A stretch of 64,000 bases of DNA from NCBI GenBank assembly GCA_018883245.1, contig VEQL01000005.1, positions 56,937 through 120,936 on the forward strand, written 5' to 3'. Shown in pieces: positions 1-11,424 of this stretch. Every line of letters begins with the position of its first letter. Positions within the stretch are counted from its first letter, which is position 1. The notes under the pieces were generated by a model. It searched no databases. It was not told where the DNA came from and saw only the letters and a program-made list of their open reading frames with translations. Origin of the DNA: Chthoniobacterales bacterium (lineage in GTDB: Bacteria; Verrucomicrobiota; Verrucomicrobiia; Chthoniobacterales; JACTMZ01). Both the position numbers and the translations under genes were made by a program.

Positions 1-90
1 CTGGCGCGGAACCGCTGCCGAACTTTCGGAGCGGGCCGCCGCGCAGCCGCCTCGCGGAGAAATCTGCCTGTTGGTCGCAGGGCAGGACTG

Positions 91-122
91 AAAAGGAAGC
101 GCCGCCGGTTTCCCGGCGGCGC
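91..122 (-). terminator. Intrinsic terminator downstream of glnN
   Basis: Read on the minus strand, a perfect 10-bp stem (arms GCGCCGCCGG and CCGGCGGCGC, positions 99-108 and 113-122) is closed by a GAAA tetraloop and followed by TTCCTTTT. It lies about 26 nt after the glnN stop codon. Bases 1-90 show no gene I can support. Confidence 0.85.
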
Positions 123-148
123 GCCTGTGTCCTGAATTTCGCCGAGGA

Positions 149-2302
<2,154 letters not shown>

Positions 2303-2502
2303 AAATTTGGATAGGTTGCTGGTTTCTGAATCTGGATTCCCCGGCCTGTGTGAATCGGACAAGGAATCCTTGGCCTTAGATGAAGCACGAAGCATGCCAA
2401 GCAGTGTTTAGCACCACAAACCACCGCTTTCCATCTCAATACGCAAACGCCAAGTGATCAAAACTCGCCATTCCGCCGGGCATTGTCGTTATTTAGCCAT
2501 AT

Positions 2503-3450
2503 TCAGGACTTGGCCAGAGCCGGCGGGTAAGACGGGCGCCAGCGCGCCGCCACCCAAAAGCCGATGCCGACCAAGAGGAGAAAAACGGAGAGAAACTGCC
2601 CCTTGGTGAGAAGCCAGACGTAGCCGGAATCGGGTTCGCGGAAAAATTCCCCCAAGCTCCGCAGCACGGCGTAGCCGACGAAAAATGCCCCGGTGATGAC
2701 CCCGTTGGCTGTGCGGACTTTGGTGCGAAGAATCCAAAGCACCGCGAAAAGCAGGAGACCTTCGAGCACCCCTTCGTAAATCTGCGATGGATGACGCGGC
2801 GTGAGAAATTGTCCGAGCAAATCATGCCACGACGCATCCGATCCCCGCGCCAAGGCCGCCACCTGGTCCAGACTTGCCGGGCCGCCGAGCAACTCCTGCG
2901 CCCGTGCCAGCAATTCCCGCTGGGTCTCGAGCGGCAGTTCGTAAACCTCCGAGGGAAATTTCACCGCCCACGGCAAATTGGACGCGCGTCCGTAGAGTTC
3001 GCCGTTGATGAAGTTCGCCATCCGTCCGAAAAAAAGTCCGAGCGGCGCACCGACCACGAGATTGTCGCCCAAGCCGGGCCAGTTCACCTTGTGCCGCCAT
3101 GCATACCAGAGCGTGTAAAGCACCACGCCGAGGATGCCGCCGTGGGCCGACATCCCGCCTTCCCAGACGCGGAAAAAAATCAGCGGGTCATCAATGAAAG
3201 CGGGGAAGTCATAAAACAGCATGTAGCCGAGGCGCCCGCCGATCAACACGCCGAACACCGCGCACCCCGTGATGAAGTCGCCGACCATGGCCGCGGGAAT
3301 TACCGCGAATCCGCGCCGCGCGAGATTCCGGTAAATGAGATACGCGGCGGCGAACGCCGCGAGGTAAGCCAGACCATACCAGCGTATGCCGAAGCTCTCG
3401 CCGAACCGGATGGCGAAAGGGTCAAGGTTGTGGAGCCAGTAGGCGATCAT
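2503..3450 (-). CDS. lgt: Prolipoprotein diacylglyceryl transferase
   Basis: Inner-membrane enzyme that transfers diacylglyceryl from phosphatidylglycerol to the lipobox cysteine of prolipoproteins, the first step of lipoprotein maturation. The 315-aa product has about seven hydrophobic segments, the signature RMANFINGELYGR near residue 148 (phosphatidylglycerol-binding region) and HPSQIYEGVLEG near 220. It is longer than the usual 260-290 aa because of an insert of about 45 residues between these motifs. The window encodes several lipoproteins that would be clients, including the lipocalin gene just upstream on the same strand. Confidence 0.97.
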   Translation of the reverse strand: MIAYWLHNLDPFAIRFGESFGIRWYGLAYLAAFAAAYLIYRNLARRGFAVIPAAMVGDFITGCAVFGVLIGGRLGYMLFYDFPAFIDDPLIFFRVWEGGMSAHGGILGVVLYTLWYAWRHKVNWPGLGDNLVVGAPLGLFFGRMANFINGELYGRASNLPWAVKFPSEVYELPLETQRELLARAQELLGGPASLDQVAALARGSDASWHDLLGQFLTPRHPSQIYEGVLEGLLLFAVLWILRTKVRTANGVITGAFFVGYAVLRSLGEFFREPDSGYVWLLTKGQFLSVFLLLVGIGFWVAARWRPSYPPALAKS

Positions 3451-3556
3451 GGGGCGATGCGCAGTTGAGAGTTTGAAGTTGAGGATTTAGAGAGCCGAAA
3501 AGACGAGAGCTCGGAGGTTTTGTTTTTTCAACTTTCATCCCCAACCCTCAGCCAGC

Positions 3557-4147
3557 CTAGCTTTGCGGCACCTTCCGAAAGCGGGTTGCGTCGTATCCCT
3601 GCGCGGCCATCACCTTGAGCACCGCCGCATAATCGGCATCGCTCATGCGCTTTTCGCGTGCCATCACCCATCCGTAATCACGCGAAGGATGACCCACCGC
3701 CATGAAGCGGTAGCTGGGATCAAGATAGATCACGTAGTAAGGCAATGCGATCGGCCAGAGAAATTGAACGCGCCACTCGGCGTTGGATTTTTTGTCCACC
3801 ACCCACGCAAGCCCGTTCATCACCTTTTCCGGCCCGTCGAATCCGCCCTGCCGGTAGCTGAAGATGTTGTCCATCTTGCCGTCCGGCCGCATGCGATAGG
3901 TATCCTTCGAATCATAGGTGTCGCGCTCCAGCCAGTAGGGAATGTGTGCGATCACCCACCAGTCGCCCATGAAGCGCGGAAGATCGACATAATCCACCGG
4001 CTTGAGCGGCGGCTTCGATGCGCATCCGCAAAGCAGAACCAAGCCGCAGACAAGCGGAATCGCGGAAACAAGTCTTTGCACGGCGCGAGCAAAACATCCC
4101 GCGACCCCCGAGTCAAATGCGCCCGAGGAACATGCGGACGCCCGCAT
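3557..4147 (-). CDS. Lipocalin-family lipoprotein (Blc-like)
   Basis: A 196-aa outer-membrane lipocalin. The N-terminus ends in a hydrophobic stretch and lipobox with the acylated Cys at residue 42 (LLCGC). The mature part contains the lipocalin GxW motif in FMGDWWVIAHIP and a C-terminal GYDATRFRKVPQS similar to bacterial lipocalin Blc, which binds lysophospholipids or fatty acids. The pre-lipobox region is unusually long (41 residues), so the true start may be internal, but no other ATG exists there. It sits about 105 nt upstream of lgt on the same strand. Ligand is unknown. Confidence 0.88.
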   Translation of the reverse strand: MRASACSSGAFDSGVAGCFARAVQRLVSAIPLVCGLVLLCGCASKPPLKPVDYVDLPRFMGDWWVIAHIPYWLERDTYDSKDTYRMRPDGKMDNIFSYRQGGFDGPEKVMNGLAWVVDKKSNAEWRVQFLWPIALPYYVIYLDPSYRFMAVGHPSRDYGWVMAREKRMSDADYAAVLKVMAAQGYDATRFRKVPQS

Positions 4148-4201
4148 GCAGCAGCAAAAATCAGTTGATGCCGGAGCCTTCCGGCATTATCGACCGTTCT
4201 T

Positions 4202-4531
4202 GTGAAAAAGCTCCCCCTCACCCTGATCGTCCTTGCGTTATCCTTTGCAACCTCCGCTTTAGCCGCCGACCTTCCGAAAGATCTTCAAAAAAGACTCGTC
4301 GGAACATGGGTCGGATTCCCCCACCCGATGACATTCAAGAAAAATGGGGAGGCCACTGCCGGCTTGGGGAATGGATATTCCAGGGGCACATGGGAGCTCG
4401 TGGGCGACACGATCCGCGTGACCATGCCGAGAACGGGGTTGCACCTTTTCAAAATTCTTGCGTTCAACACCAAGACCAACCAAGTGCTTGGTGAATACAA
4501 GGGCAAGAAATACCCTGTTTTGAAAATGTAG
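4202..4531 (+). CDS. Small secreted protein of unknown function
   Basis: The 109-aa product starts at GTG 4202 with a textbook signal peptide (MKKLPLTLIVLALSFATSALA, cleavage after ALA). The mature part of about 88 residues looks like a small beta-rich domain (LVGTWVGFPHPMTFKKNG, then RGTWELVGDTIRVTM), the pattern of lipocalin-like sensor or stress domains in which GTW marks the first strand. That similarity is weak and is not a functional call. It is divergent from the lipocalin gene and is followed immediately by another secreted protein. Confidence 0.7.
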   Translation: MKKLPLTLIVLALSFATSALAADLPKDLQKRLVGTWVGFPHPMTFKKNGEATAGLGNGYSRGTWELVGDTIRVTMPRTGLHLFKILAFNTKTNQVLGEYKGKKYPVLKM

Positions 4532-4552
4532 TTGGCCGGCCGCCCGGATTCG

Positions 4553-5008
4553 ATGTTTCTACGCCAGCCCTATATGCACACCGCATCAATGCACAGCGAG
4601 GTATCGGCAAGTGCCATTCTGCCGCTGTTGATGCTCCTTGTCATGGCGTCCGCGCTATTCGCAGGCCAACCCCAAGAAATTCCCAAGGACTCCGCTTTGC
4701 GCACGGAGCTTTTCGATCTGGCGCGACCGGCCGTGGAAGAGCAGGCCGGTCGGCCCGTCAAATTTCACGGCAGCCTCAAGAAACTGGACGACTGGGCGTT
4801 CTTCAAAGGCGAGATCGTCGATACAAAAGGCCGCCCAATCCTGCTGCACGAGGTGGGAAGCGCCGAGGCATGCATCCTCTGGAAAAGGAGCAAAGGCGGG
4901 TGGAAAGTGCTGCGCGCTTTCGCAGGCATCACCGACGTGGCATGGGAGCCTTGGCCGGAGGAATTCGGCGCACCGCCGGAACTTCTCGGTGTGCAGGATT
5001 TGCGCTGA
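4553..5008 (+). CDS. Secreted protein of unknown function
   Basis: I do not recognise this gene. A hydrophobic segment (ILPLLMLLVMASALFAG) near the N-terminus indicates export, followed by about 110 soluble residues rich in charged and aromatic positions. In-frame starts exist at TTG 4532 (touching the previous stop), ATG 4553 and ATG 4589. The last gives the most normal signal-peptide length, and none has a good ribosome site. It probably shares a transcript with the preceding secreted protein. It converges with the EF-hand lipoprotein, with only one base between the stop codons. Confidence 0.6.
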   Translation: MFLRQPYMHTASMHSEVSASAILPLLMLLVMASALFAGQPQEIPKDSALRTELFDLARPAVEEQAGRPVKFHGSLKKLDDWAFFKGEIVDTKGRPILLHEVGSAEACILWKRSKGGWKVLRAFAGITDVAWEPWPEEFGAPPELLGVQDLR

Positions 5009-5009
5009 C

Positions 5010-5450
5010 TCAGCGCACGTAGGGCGCGGCCGCTTGGCGGTAAGCCACGAACTCGTCGTAGGTCACATAGCCACTGTGCGAGGTGTCCGCCCCATCGAAG
5101 GGTTTGACGAACTGTTCACGCACGATCGTGCTGGCCTTGGCATCGGCCAAAGTGACCCTGCCGTTGCCGTCGCGGTCGATCTTGCGGAACGTGGCCGGGG
5201 TTCCTCCGCCGGCGACGAACTCTTCCAACGTCACATAGCCTTTGCCGCTCTTGTCATAGAGCGCATAGGCCTCGGTGATCATGAAATCCGTGAATTCGTC
5301 GCGTGAAACTTTGCCGTCGCGCGAGGCATCCGCCTGCTTGAATCTCTTCATCAGCGCCGCGTTGCCGGACTTGGGTTGAAGCAAGGAACAACCGGTGACG
5401 CAAAGAGAAGCACCAAGAACGGCGAGGGAAAGGATGCGAAGAGATTTCAT
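5010..5450 (-). CDS. EF-hand lipoprotein
   Basis: A 146-aa exported lipoprotein beginning MKSLRILSLAVLGAS with lipobox VTGC. Four calcium-binding EF-hand loops are readable in order: DASRDGKVSRDEF, DKSGKGYVTLEEF, DRDGNGRVTLADA and DTSHSGYVTYDEF, each with acidic residues at loop positions 1, 3 and 12 or close variants. It probably binds calcium in the periplasm or at the outer membrane; its partner is unknown. The frame remains open ten codons upstream to 5480, but the ATG at 5450 gives the correct signal peptide. Confidence 0.85.
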   Translation of the reverse strand: MKSLRILSLAVLGASLCVTGCSLLQPKSGNAALMKRFKQADASRDGKVSRDEFTDFMITEAYALYDKSGKGYVTLEEFVAGGGTPATFRKIDRDGNGRVTLADAKASTIVREQFVKPFDGADTSHSGYVTYDEFVAYRQAAAPYVR

Positions 5451-5525
5451 GTCGGCTGCTAACGAATCGCGGGGCGCCATGCGCGGTCAAGGCAATTCCA
5501 TATCCGGCGGGGGACAAAGCGACAT

Positions 5526-8500
5526 TCAGGCGGGCTTGGCCTGACCGGCAGGCACGACCGCCGCCCCGTCATGCGCGGCCGTTCGGGCGAGCTTCGAAGT
5601 ATCCTTCGCGATGAGCATGTAAAGACACGGGATGATGAAGAGTGTGAAAATCGTTCCGATCGACATGCCGCCCACGAGCACGAGACCGATCGAGTTGCGC
5701 GCGGCCGCCCCCGCCCCCGTGACGAGCACGAGCGGAAAGTGGCCCGCCACCGTGGCAATGGTGGTCATAAGCACGGGCCGCAAGCGCACGCGCGCCGCTT
5801 CTCGAATGGCCGCCAATTTGTCCATCCCCGAGAGCTGGCACTTGTTGGCGAACTCGACGATGAGGATGCCGTTTTTCGCTATGAGGCCGACCAGCGTGAC
5901 CAGACCCACCTGCGAGTAGATGTTCATCGTCGTGGTCCACCCGCTGGTCCAGAAAGGCACGTTGGGGGCAGGCATTTTCAAAAAGGTGAAAACGAGCGAG
6001 CCGAACATCGCCAGCGGAACGGACCCGAGGAGGATGATGAGGGGATCGCGGAAGCTGTTGAACTGCGCCGCGAGGACCAGGAAAATCAACAACAGCGCGA
6101 GTCCGAGCGCCGGGAGGAACTTGTTGCCCTCCTGCCGCAACTGGCGCGATTCGCCGGTGTAATCTATGACATAGCCCTGCGGAAGAATCTTGCCGGCCTC
6201 GTCCTCGAGGAAACGCAGCGCTTCGTCGAGCGGACGGATCGCGACACCGCTCAGCTTCACCGCGTTGAGCTGCTGGAAGCGGTTGAGCGAGCGCGGCTCG
6301 GCCGTGTTGCTGATCGTGCCGACGGAGGCCAAGGGAATCAGGCGCCCGCCCGGGCCGGTGACATAGATGCTCTGCAGTTGGTCGGGGTTGAGCCGCCCGG
6401 TGCGCTGGATCTGCGGGATCACCTTGTAGCTGCGGCCCCCGATATTGAAACGGTTCACATAGTTGCCGCCCATCATGGCCGACAAATCCTCGCCCACCTG
6501 GCGCATATCCAGGCCCATGGACGCCACCTTGTCGCGATCAAGGACGACCTCCGCCTGCGGCTGGTCGATCTTCGTGTCGATGATCGGCGGAAACGCGAAC
6601 ATCCCGCTGGCAGCCGCCTTCTCCTGCAACTGCTTGGCGAAAGCGAGGATATCCCCGGGTTCGGCCGTCGAGGCTATGACAAACTCCACCGGGAAATTTC
6701 CGCCACCGGGGAGCGAGGGCGGCACGACCGCGCGCATGCTTATCCCGGGGATTTCCGCCAGCTTGGCGGAAACGCCGGGAAGAATTTCGGACGGCGTCCG
6801 TTCACGCTCGCTCCACGGCTTGAGCCGCAACCCCGCGATGCCCGAAGATGGTTGGGTGAGTTGGAAAACAAAGTCCGCCTCCGGCTCCTCGAAGAATATG
6901 TCCTTCACGGCGGCCGCGTAGCGCGCCGTTTCCTCGATCGTGGCGTTTGCCGGCGCCTCGACAATGCCGAAGATAATGCCCTGGTCCTCAGTGGGCGCGA
7001 GTTCACCGGGCGACATCCGGAACATCGGGATGGTGAGCGCCGCGAGCACGAGCCACACGGCGTAAACCGCGGGACGGTTTCCAAGCACCTTGTCGAGGAC
7101 GCGGCCATAGCTGTCCCTCAAACGGTTGAAAGCGCTCCCCACCTTCCCGGCAAAGCCGTGTTCCTCCATGCCGGGGACGAGAAGGCGCGAACACATCACG
7201 GGTGAAATCGCGAGAGCAACCACGCCGGACACGGCCACCGCACCCGCTAGCGTGAAGGCGAATTCGCGGAAGAGCGATCCGGTAAGCCCACCCTGGAGGC
7301 CGATCGGCGCATAAACCACCGCGAGGGTGATGGTCATGGAAATGATCGGGCCGATGAGTTCGCGCGCACCGCGCAGCGCGGCGGGGACGGGCGCCATACC
7401 CTCGGACAAATGACGCTCGATGTTCTCCACCATGACGATGGCGTCGTCCACCACGATACCGACGCAAAGCACGATCGCCAGCAGGGTGAGGAGGTTGATG
7501 GTGAACCCCGCCAACTGCATGAGGAAAAACGCGCCGATGATCGACAGCGGAATGGCGACGACGGGCACGACCACCGCGCGGACCGAACCGAGGAACAGGA
7601 ATATGACAATGACGACGATGAGGAGGGTTTCGGCAAGCGTCTTGAGCACCTCGTTGATGGCATCCGAAATGTAAACCGTCGAATCGTAGCCGATGCCGGC
7701 CTCCATGCCCGCGGGCAGGTCTTTTTTGATCGCCTCGAGTTCCTTCCGCACGTCACCGATCACATCGAGCGAGTTGGCGTTGGGCAGCACCCAGATGCCA
7801 AGGAAAACGGCGGGCTCGCCGGAAAAGCGGACCTCGGTGTTGTAATCCTCCGCCCCGAGGACCACATCCGCCACATCCTTGAGCCTGACCACGGCTCCCC
7901 CGCTCTCGCGCAGCACAAGTTGTTCGAATTCCTCGGGCGTGTTGAGGTCGGTGTTGGCAGTAAGGTTCACCGTGACCAGGGCGCCCTTGGTCTGCCCGAT
8001 GGCCGAAAGATAATTGTTCCCCGCCAAAGCGCGCCGCACCTGCGCTGGACTGATGTTGAGCGCCGCCATCCGCTCGGGCTTGAGCCAGATGCGCATGGCG
8101 AAGGTGCGACCCCCGAGAATCTCCGCCCGCTGCACGCCGGGGATGGCGCTCAGGCGCGGTTGCACCACGCGCACGAGATAATCAGTCACCTCGTTGGGTT
8201 GCAGGATGTCGGAGATGAAACGCAGGTAGGCCGCGGCGCGCTGAGAGTCGGCGTTCTCGATGTTGATGACCGGCACCTCGGCCTCCGGCGGAAGATCGCC
8301 GCGCACCTGGTCCACTTTGGAGCTGATCTCCGACAGCGCCTTGTTCGGGTCGTAGTTGAGCTTGAGGCGCACGGTGATGAGCGATCGCCCCTGCGCACTT
8401 TGCGACTCGATGTAATCAATGCCGTCGGCCCCCGCGATGGCACGCTCGAGCGGCGTGGTGATGAAGCCGCGCACGAGGTCCGCACTGGCGCCGACATACA

Positions 8501-8693
8501 CGGTGCTAACCGTCACCGACGCGTTATTGCTCTGCGGGTATTGGCGCACCACGAGCGTGAACACCGCCTGAAGACCGGCGACGATGATGAGCAGGGCAAC
8601 CACCGCCGCCAGAACGGGACGACGGATAAAAATGTCGGTGAACGCGCGCCCCTCTTCCGCCGCGGGCGGCGCCGACGGCCGGCGGGAGCTCAT
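5526..8693 (-). CDS. RND efflux transporter, inner-membrane permease (AcrB/MexB type)
   Basis: A 1055-aa HAE1-type resistance-nodulation-division pump driven by proton motive force, expelling hydrophobic or amphiphilic compounds through a tripartite envelope channel. The length, the two large periplasmic loops and the VDDAIVMVENIERHL segment near residue 415 (adjacent aspartates of the proton relay in TM4) are diagnostic. Its start overlaps the stop of the adaptor gene by 4 bp (8690-8693), so the two are translationally coupled. No outer-membrane TolC-like gene is adjacent, so the channel must be encoded elsewhere. Substrates cannot be told from sequence. Confidence 0.96.
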   Translation of the reverse strand: MSSRRPSAPPAAEEGRAFTDIFIRRPVLAAVVALLIIVAGLQAVFTLVVRQYPQSNNASVTVSTVYVGASADLVRGFITTPLERAIAGADGIDYIESQSAQGRSLITVRLKLNYDPNKALSEISSKVDQVRGDLPPEAEVPVINIENADSQRAAAYLRFISDILQPNEVTDYLVRVVQPRLSAIPGVQRAEILGGRTFAMRIWLKPERMAALNISPAQVRRALAGNNYLSAIGQTKGALVTVNLTANTDLNTPEEFEQLVLRESGGAVVRLKDVADVVLGAEDYNTEVRFSGEPAVFLGIWVLPNANSLDVIGDVRKELEAIKKDLPAGMEAGIGYDSTVYISDAINEVLKTLAETLLIVVIVIFLFLGSVRAVVVPVVAIPLSIIGAFFLMQLAGFTINLLTLLAIVLCVGIVVDDAIVMVENIERHLSEGMAPVPAALRGARELIGPIISMTITLAVVYAPIGLQGGLTGSLFREFAFTLAGAVAVSGVVALAISPVMCSRLLVPGMEEHGFAGKVGSAFNRLRDSYGRVLDKVLGNRPAVYAVWLVLAALTIPMFRMSPGELAPTEDQGIIFGIVEAPANATIEETARYAAAVKDIFFEEPEADFVFQLTQPSSGIAGLRLKPWSERERTPSEILPGVSAKLAEIPGISMRAVVPPSLPGGGNFPVEFVIASTAEPGDILAFAKQLQEKAAASGMFAFPPIIDTKIDQPQAEVVLDRDKVASMGLDMRQVGEDLSAMMGGNYVNRFNIGGRSYKVIPQIQRTGRLNPDQLQSIYVTGPGGRLIPLASVGTISNTAEPRSLNRFQQLNAVKLSGVAIRPLDEALRFLEDEAGKILPQGYVIDYTGESRQLRQEGNKFLPALGLALLLIFLVLAAQFNSFRDPLIILLGSVPLAMFGSLVFTFLKMPAPNVPFWTSGWTTTMNIYSQVGLVTLVGLIAKNGILIVEFANKCQLSGMDKLAAIREAARVRLRPVLMTTIATVAGHFPLVLVTGAGAAARNSIGLVLVGGMSIGTIFTLFIIPCLYMLIAKDTSKLARTAAHDGAAVVPAGQAKPA

Positions 8694-9823
8694 GAGTTGG
8701 GCGGACGGGGCTCGGCGCTCGGCTGCGGAGCCATCTCGTTGTTGACGATGACGGTCGAGCCGTTGCGCAGTTTGAACACGCCCGCGGTCACCACCTTTTC
8801 GCCGGCTTTGAGGCCCTCGGTGACGGAAACAAAATCTCCCTGCGAGCGGCCGGTGCGTATGAAGCGCTGCCTGGCGACAACCGTTGTTTCGCCGGATTCC
8901 GAGGCGGTTTCCTCAAGGACAAATACCGAGTCGCCGAAAGGCGCGCGCAGGATAGCGGTGGCCGGAATACTCAGCACCTCATCGGCGCCGCCGATGGAGA
9001 GAATCACGCGCACGAACATGCCCGGACGCAACTCGCCGGCGGGGTTTTGGAGCGTGCCCTGCAGACGGATGTTGCGGGTCACCGGATCGATCTCCGAGTT
9101 GATGGCCGTGAGTTCGCCATCGAAAAACCGCCCCGGGTAAACATCGGTGAAGACGCGGAGCTTTGCCCCTGTTGAAACGCTGGCCAGCAATTGCTGCGGC
9201 AGGAGGAAATCGACGTAGATCGGATCGAGCGACTGGAGCGACACGATTTTGTCGCCGTTGTTGACGAACTGACCGAGATTCACCTCGCGGATACCGAGGC
9301 GCCCGGTGAACGGCGCGGTGATCTGTTTCTTGGTGATGGTCGCTTTGAGCTGCTCGACCAGCGCCGTCATCTTGCGCAGCTGCGACTCGGCCGCGTCCAT
9401 CTCCGACTGCGGCACCGTGTTGTTTTCGCGCAGCTTGCGCGTGCGTTCATAGACAGTCCGCGCAAGATCCGCCTCCGCTTGGGCGGAACGCAAATTCGCC
9501 TGCTCGGTGTCGGTGTCGAGTTCAAGCAGCAGGTCGCCCTTTTTCACCTCGGCCCCGTTTTCAAAAAGGATCTTCGTCACCACACCCGAGGATTCCGTGC
9601 TGAGGTCGGCGCCCTGCACCGCCCGGAGCGAACCGACGGACTCCACCATGCGTTCCCAGCGCGCGGATGTCACTTCGGCCGAGCTGACCGATTCCGGCGG
9701 CGGTCCGCTTTTTTCCTTGGCCGTGGCAATGAGCTTTCCGATTTGCAGTGCCTTGATGCCGCCCACCACGCCGACAACGACCAGCAAAATCGCCGCGGCA
9801 TACAGGTAAGGTTTGATTTTCAT
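8690..9823 (-). CDS. RND efflux periplasmic adaptor (membrane fusion protein)
   Basis: A 377-aa AcrA/MexA-like adaptor. An N-terminal membrane anchor (LYAAAILLVVVGVVGGI) is followed by a biotinyl-lipoyl-like half (GDLLLELDTDTEQANL), an alpha-hairpin, the second lipoyl half (ITAPFTGRLGIREVNLGQFV) and beta-barrel and proximal domains. It joins the inner-membrane pump to an outer-membrane channel. The ATG at 9823 (MKIKPYLYAA) is chosen over an in-frame start at 9892 because it puts the anchor at the N-terminus and leaves room for the promoter seen at 9858-9885. It is the first gene of the two-gene efflux operon. Confidence 0.95.
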   Translation of the reverse strand: MKIKPYLYAAAILLVVVGVVGGIKALQIGKLIATAKEKSGPPPESVSSAEVTSARWERMVESVGSLRAVQGADLSTESSGVVTKILFENGAEVKKGDLLLELDTDTEQANLRSAQAEADLARTVYERTRKLRENNTVPQSEMDAAESQLRKMTALVEQLKATITKKQITAPFTGRLGIREVNLGQFVNNGDKIVSLQSLDPIYVDFLLPQQLLASVSTGAKLRVFTDVYPGRFFDGELTAINSEIDPVTRNIRLQGTLQNPAGELRPGMFVRVILSIGGADEVLSIPATAILRAPFGDSVFVLEETASESGETTVVARQRFIRTGRSQGDFVSVTEGLKAGEKVVTAGVFKLRNGSTVIVNNEMAPQPSAEPRPPNS

Positions 9824-9857
9824 GCAAGCGAGGCGCCGGACGTTAAACGCTCGTATT

Positions 9858-9885
9858 ATTCTACACGGACAAGACGGGATGTCAC
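9858..9885 (-). promoter_or_regulatory. Candidate sigma-70 promoter of the RND efflux operon
   Basis: On the minus strand, GTGACA (9885-9880) and TAGAAT (9863-9858) are separated by 16 bp, about 35 bp upstream of the adaptor start codon. I saw no adjacent regulator gene and no clear operator. Confidence 0.4.
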
Positions 9886-9908
9886 CAACCAAGCAGCACC
9901 GGATCGAT

Positions 9909-10637
9909 TCAAGGCGCGCCAGATCCGCGCGACGAATTGTTCGGAGAGGCAGAGAGCGAAGAACCGAGGCGTTTGACCGGCTCCGGCTCGCCGCGCAGCG
10001 CGTAGCCGCGCGATTTCAGCTTTTGTGCTATCGATGCCGCGATCATACGGGCGGTGCGGCGCTGGTCCGATGTCAAGCCCGTGAGCGTGGCCGACAGCAC
10101 CGCCCGCACCGGTCCTGTGACAGGCGACGGCAAAGTCAAAAGACCCGGTTCCGCGTTCGATCCGCCTGTTGTTTCGATCATCCCGAGCGACCGGCGCTTT
10201 CCGGAAGGAAGCACCTCAGAGACCGTGGTCAGAGTCTCGAACTTTGTCCCGCCAGCTCCGAAACCGACCAAGCTTCGAAGAAAGCGGCTGCCCTGATTGA
10301 CCCGCATGAATCGGCCTTCCACAACCCAACTGTTCCCACCCACACGCCCGTTCGACGGCATGGGGAGCGCCGGCGCGATCGTTTCGCAGATCCGATCGCG
10401 GAGTTCCGCGCTGAAAGATCGGGAGAGCGCTTGGGAGAAAGCTTCGAGTTCGTCACCCGTGCGGTCGACCTTAAGCACATCGGGATCCACGGAGAAGTCC
10501 GCAACATAGAATTTTTCGGGGAGACCGGCATTTTGCGACGACCATTTTCCCTCACGGACACTAACCGAGGCGCATCCGGAGACCAGCACCACGATGGCAG
10601 GTGCCAACAAGAAATGGATGTGTTTGTTAATAGGCAT
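9909..10637 (-). CDS. DUF4410-type lipoprotein
   Basis: A 242-aa exported lipoprotein (lipobox LVSGC near residue 21). The central region GRFMRVNQGSRFLRSLVGF resembles the DUF4410 family, whose hallmark is a short basic stretch followed by a GFGAG segment. Function of the family is unknown. The C-terminal 25 residues are Ser/Pro/Gly-rich. It starts 3 nt after the trmD stop, so the two are probably cotranscribed despite having no obvious functional link. Confidence 0.75.
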   Translation of the reverse strand: MPINKHIHFLLAPAIVVLVSGCASVSVREGKWSSQNAGLPEKFYVADFSVDPDVLKVDRTGDELEAFSQALSRSFSAELRDRICETIAPALPMPSNGRVGGNSWVVEGRFMRVNQGSRFLRSLVGFGAGGTKFETLTTVSEVLPSGKRRSLGMIETTGGSNAEPGLLTLPSPVTGPVRAVLSATLTGLTSDQRRTARMIAASIAQKLKSRGYALRGEPEPVKRLGSSLSASPNNSSRGSGAP

Positions 10638-10640
10638 AGG

Positions 10641-11339
10641 CTATCCAGTGGCTTGTTGCCGCTTTTCGAGATTTCCACCCAGATCCGGCCTGCGCGTCCT
10701 CGTTCGTTCCCGCGCCTGCTCCCGCCGCCACTTTTCGATTTCGGCATGATTGCCTCCGAGAAGCACATCGGGAACCTTCCATCCCCGGAATTCGGCCGGG
10801 CGCGTGTAATGGGGATATTCCAGCAATCCGTGGGTAAACGATTCATCCGCGGCCGACTGCGCGTCGCCGAGAACGCCGGGCAAGAGACGCACCACTGCAT
10901 CGGTGACTACGAGCGCGGCAAGCGTCCCGTTGGTGAGCACGTAGTCGCCGATGGAAATTTCCTCGTCCACCAGATGGTCGGCCACGCGCTGATCCACGCC
11001 TTCGTAATGCCCCGAAATCATGATGAGATGCTTCTCCCCCGCCAGCCGTTGCGCGGTTGCCTGGTCGAAGCGCGCACCTTGGGCCGAGAGCAAAATCACA
11101 CGCGAATCCGGCCGGCGCAGTTCCTCCAGCGCGTTGAAGATCGGCTCGACCTTCATCACCATGCCCGCGCCGCCACCGTAGGGCGGCTCATCCGTCACGC
11201 GGTGCTTTCCCGGCGCCCAGTCGCGCAGGTTGCGCACGCGGATCCGCGCGAGACCCTTTTCCCCGGCGATGCGCAGGATGCTTTCGCCGAGAACCCCCGC
11301 CCCCATGGCCGGGAAAAGTGAGAGAATGTCGATTTCCAC
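10641..11339 (-). CDS. trmD: tRNA (guanine-N1)-methyltransferase
   Basis: SPOUT-family enzyme that methylates G37 of tRNAs reading CUN, CCN and CGG codons, preventing +1 frameshifting; it uses S-adenosylmethionine. The trefoil-knot motifs are clear: [28 protein letters not shown] and [21 protein letters not shown] chose GTG 11339 ([10 protein letters not shown], the family N-terminus) because AGGA lies 6 nt upstream; a GTG at 11366 would add nine atypical residues. trmD usually sits with rpsP, rimM and rplS; none is here. The only neighbour on its transcript is the DUF4410 lipoprotein. Confidence 0.96.
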   Translation of the reverse strand: MEIDILSLFPAMGAGVLGESILRIAGEKGLARIRVRNLRDWAPGKHRVTDEPPYGGGAGMVMKVEPIFNALEELRRPDSRVILLSAQGARFDQATAQRLAGEKHLIMISGHYEGVDQRVADHLVDEEISIGDYVLTNGTLAALVVTDAVVRLLPGVLGDAQSAADESFTHGLLEYPHYTRPAEFRGWKVPDVLLGGNHAEIEKWRREQARERTRTRRPDLGGNLEKRQQATG

Positions 11340-11424
11340 CTCATTCCTGTTACCATTCGATGACACGCGTATCCAGTCGCGGAATGAACGTCCGTCGCCT
11401 TACACCTGTCTCAAACGTATCTTT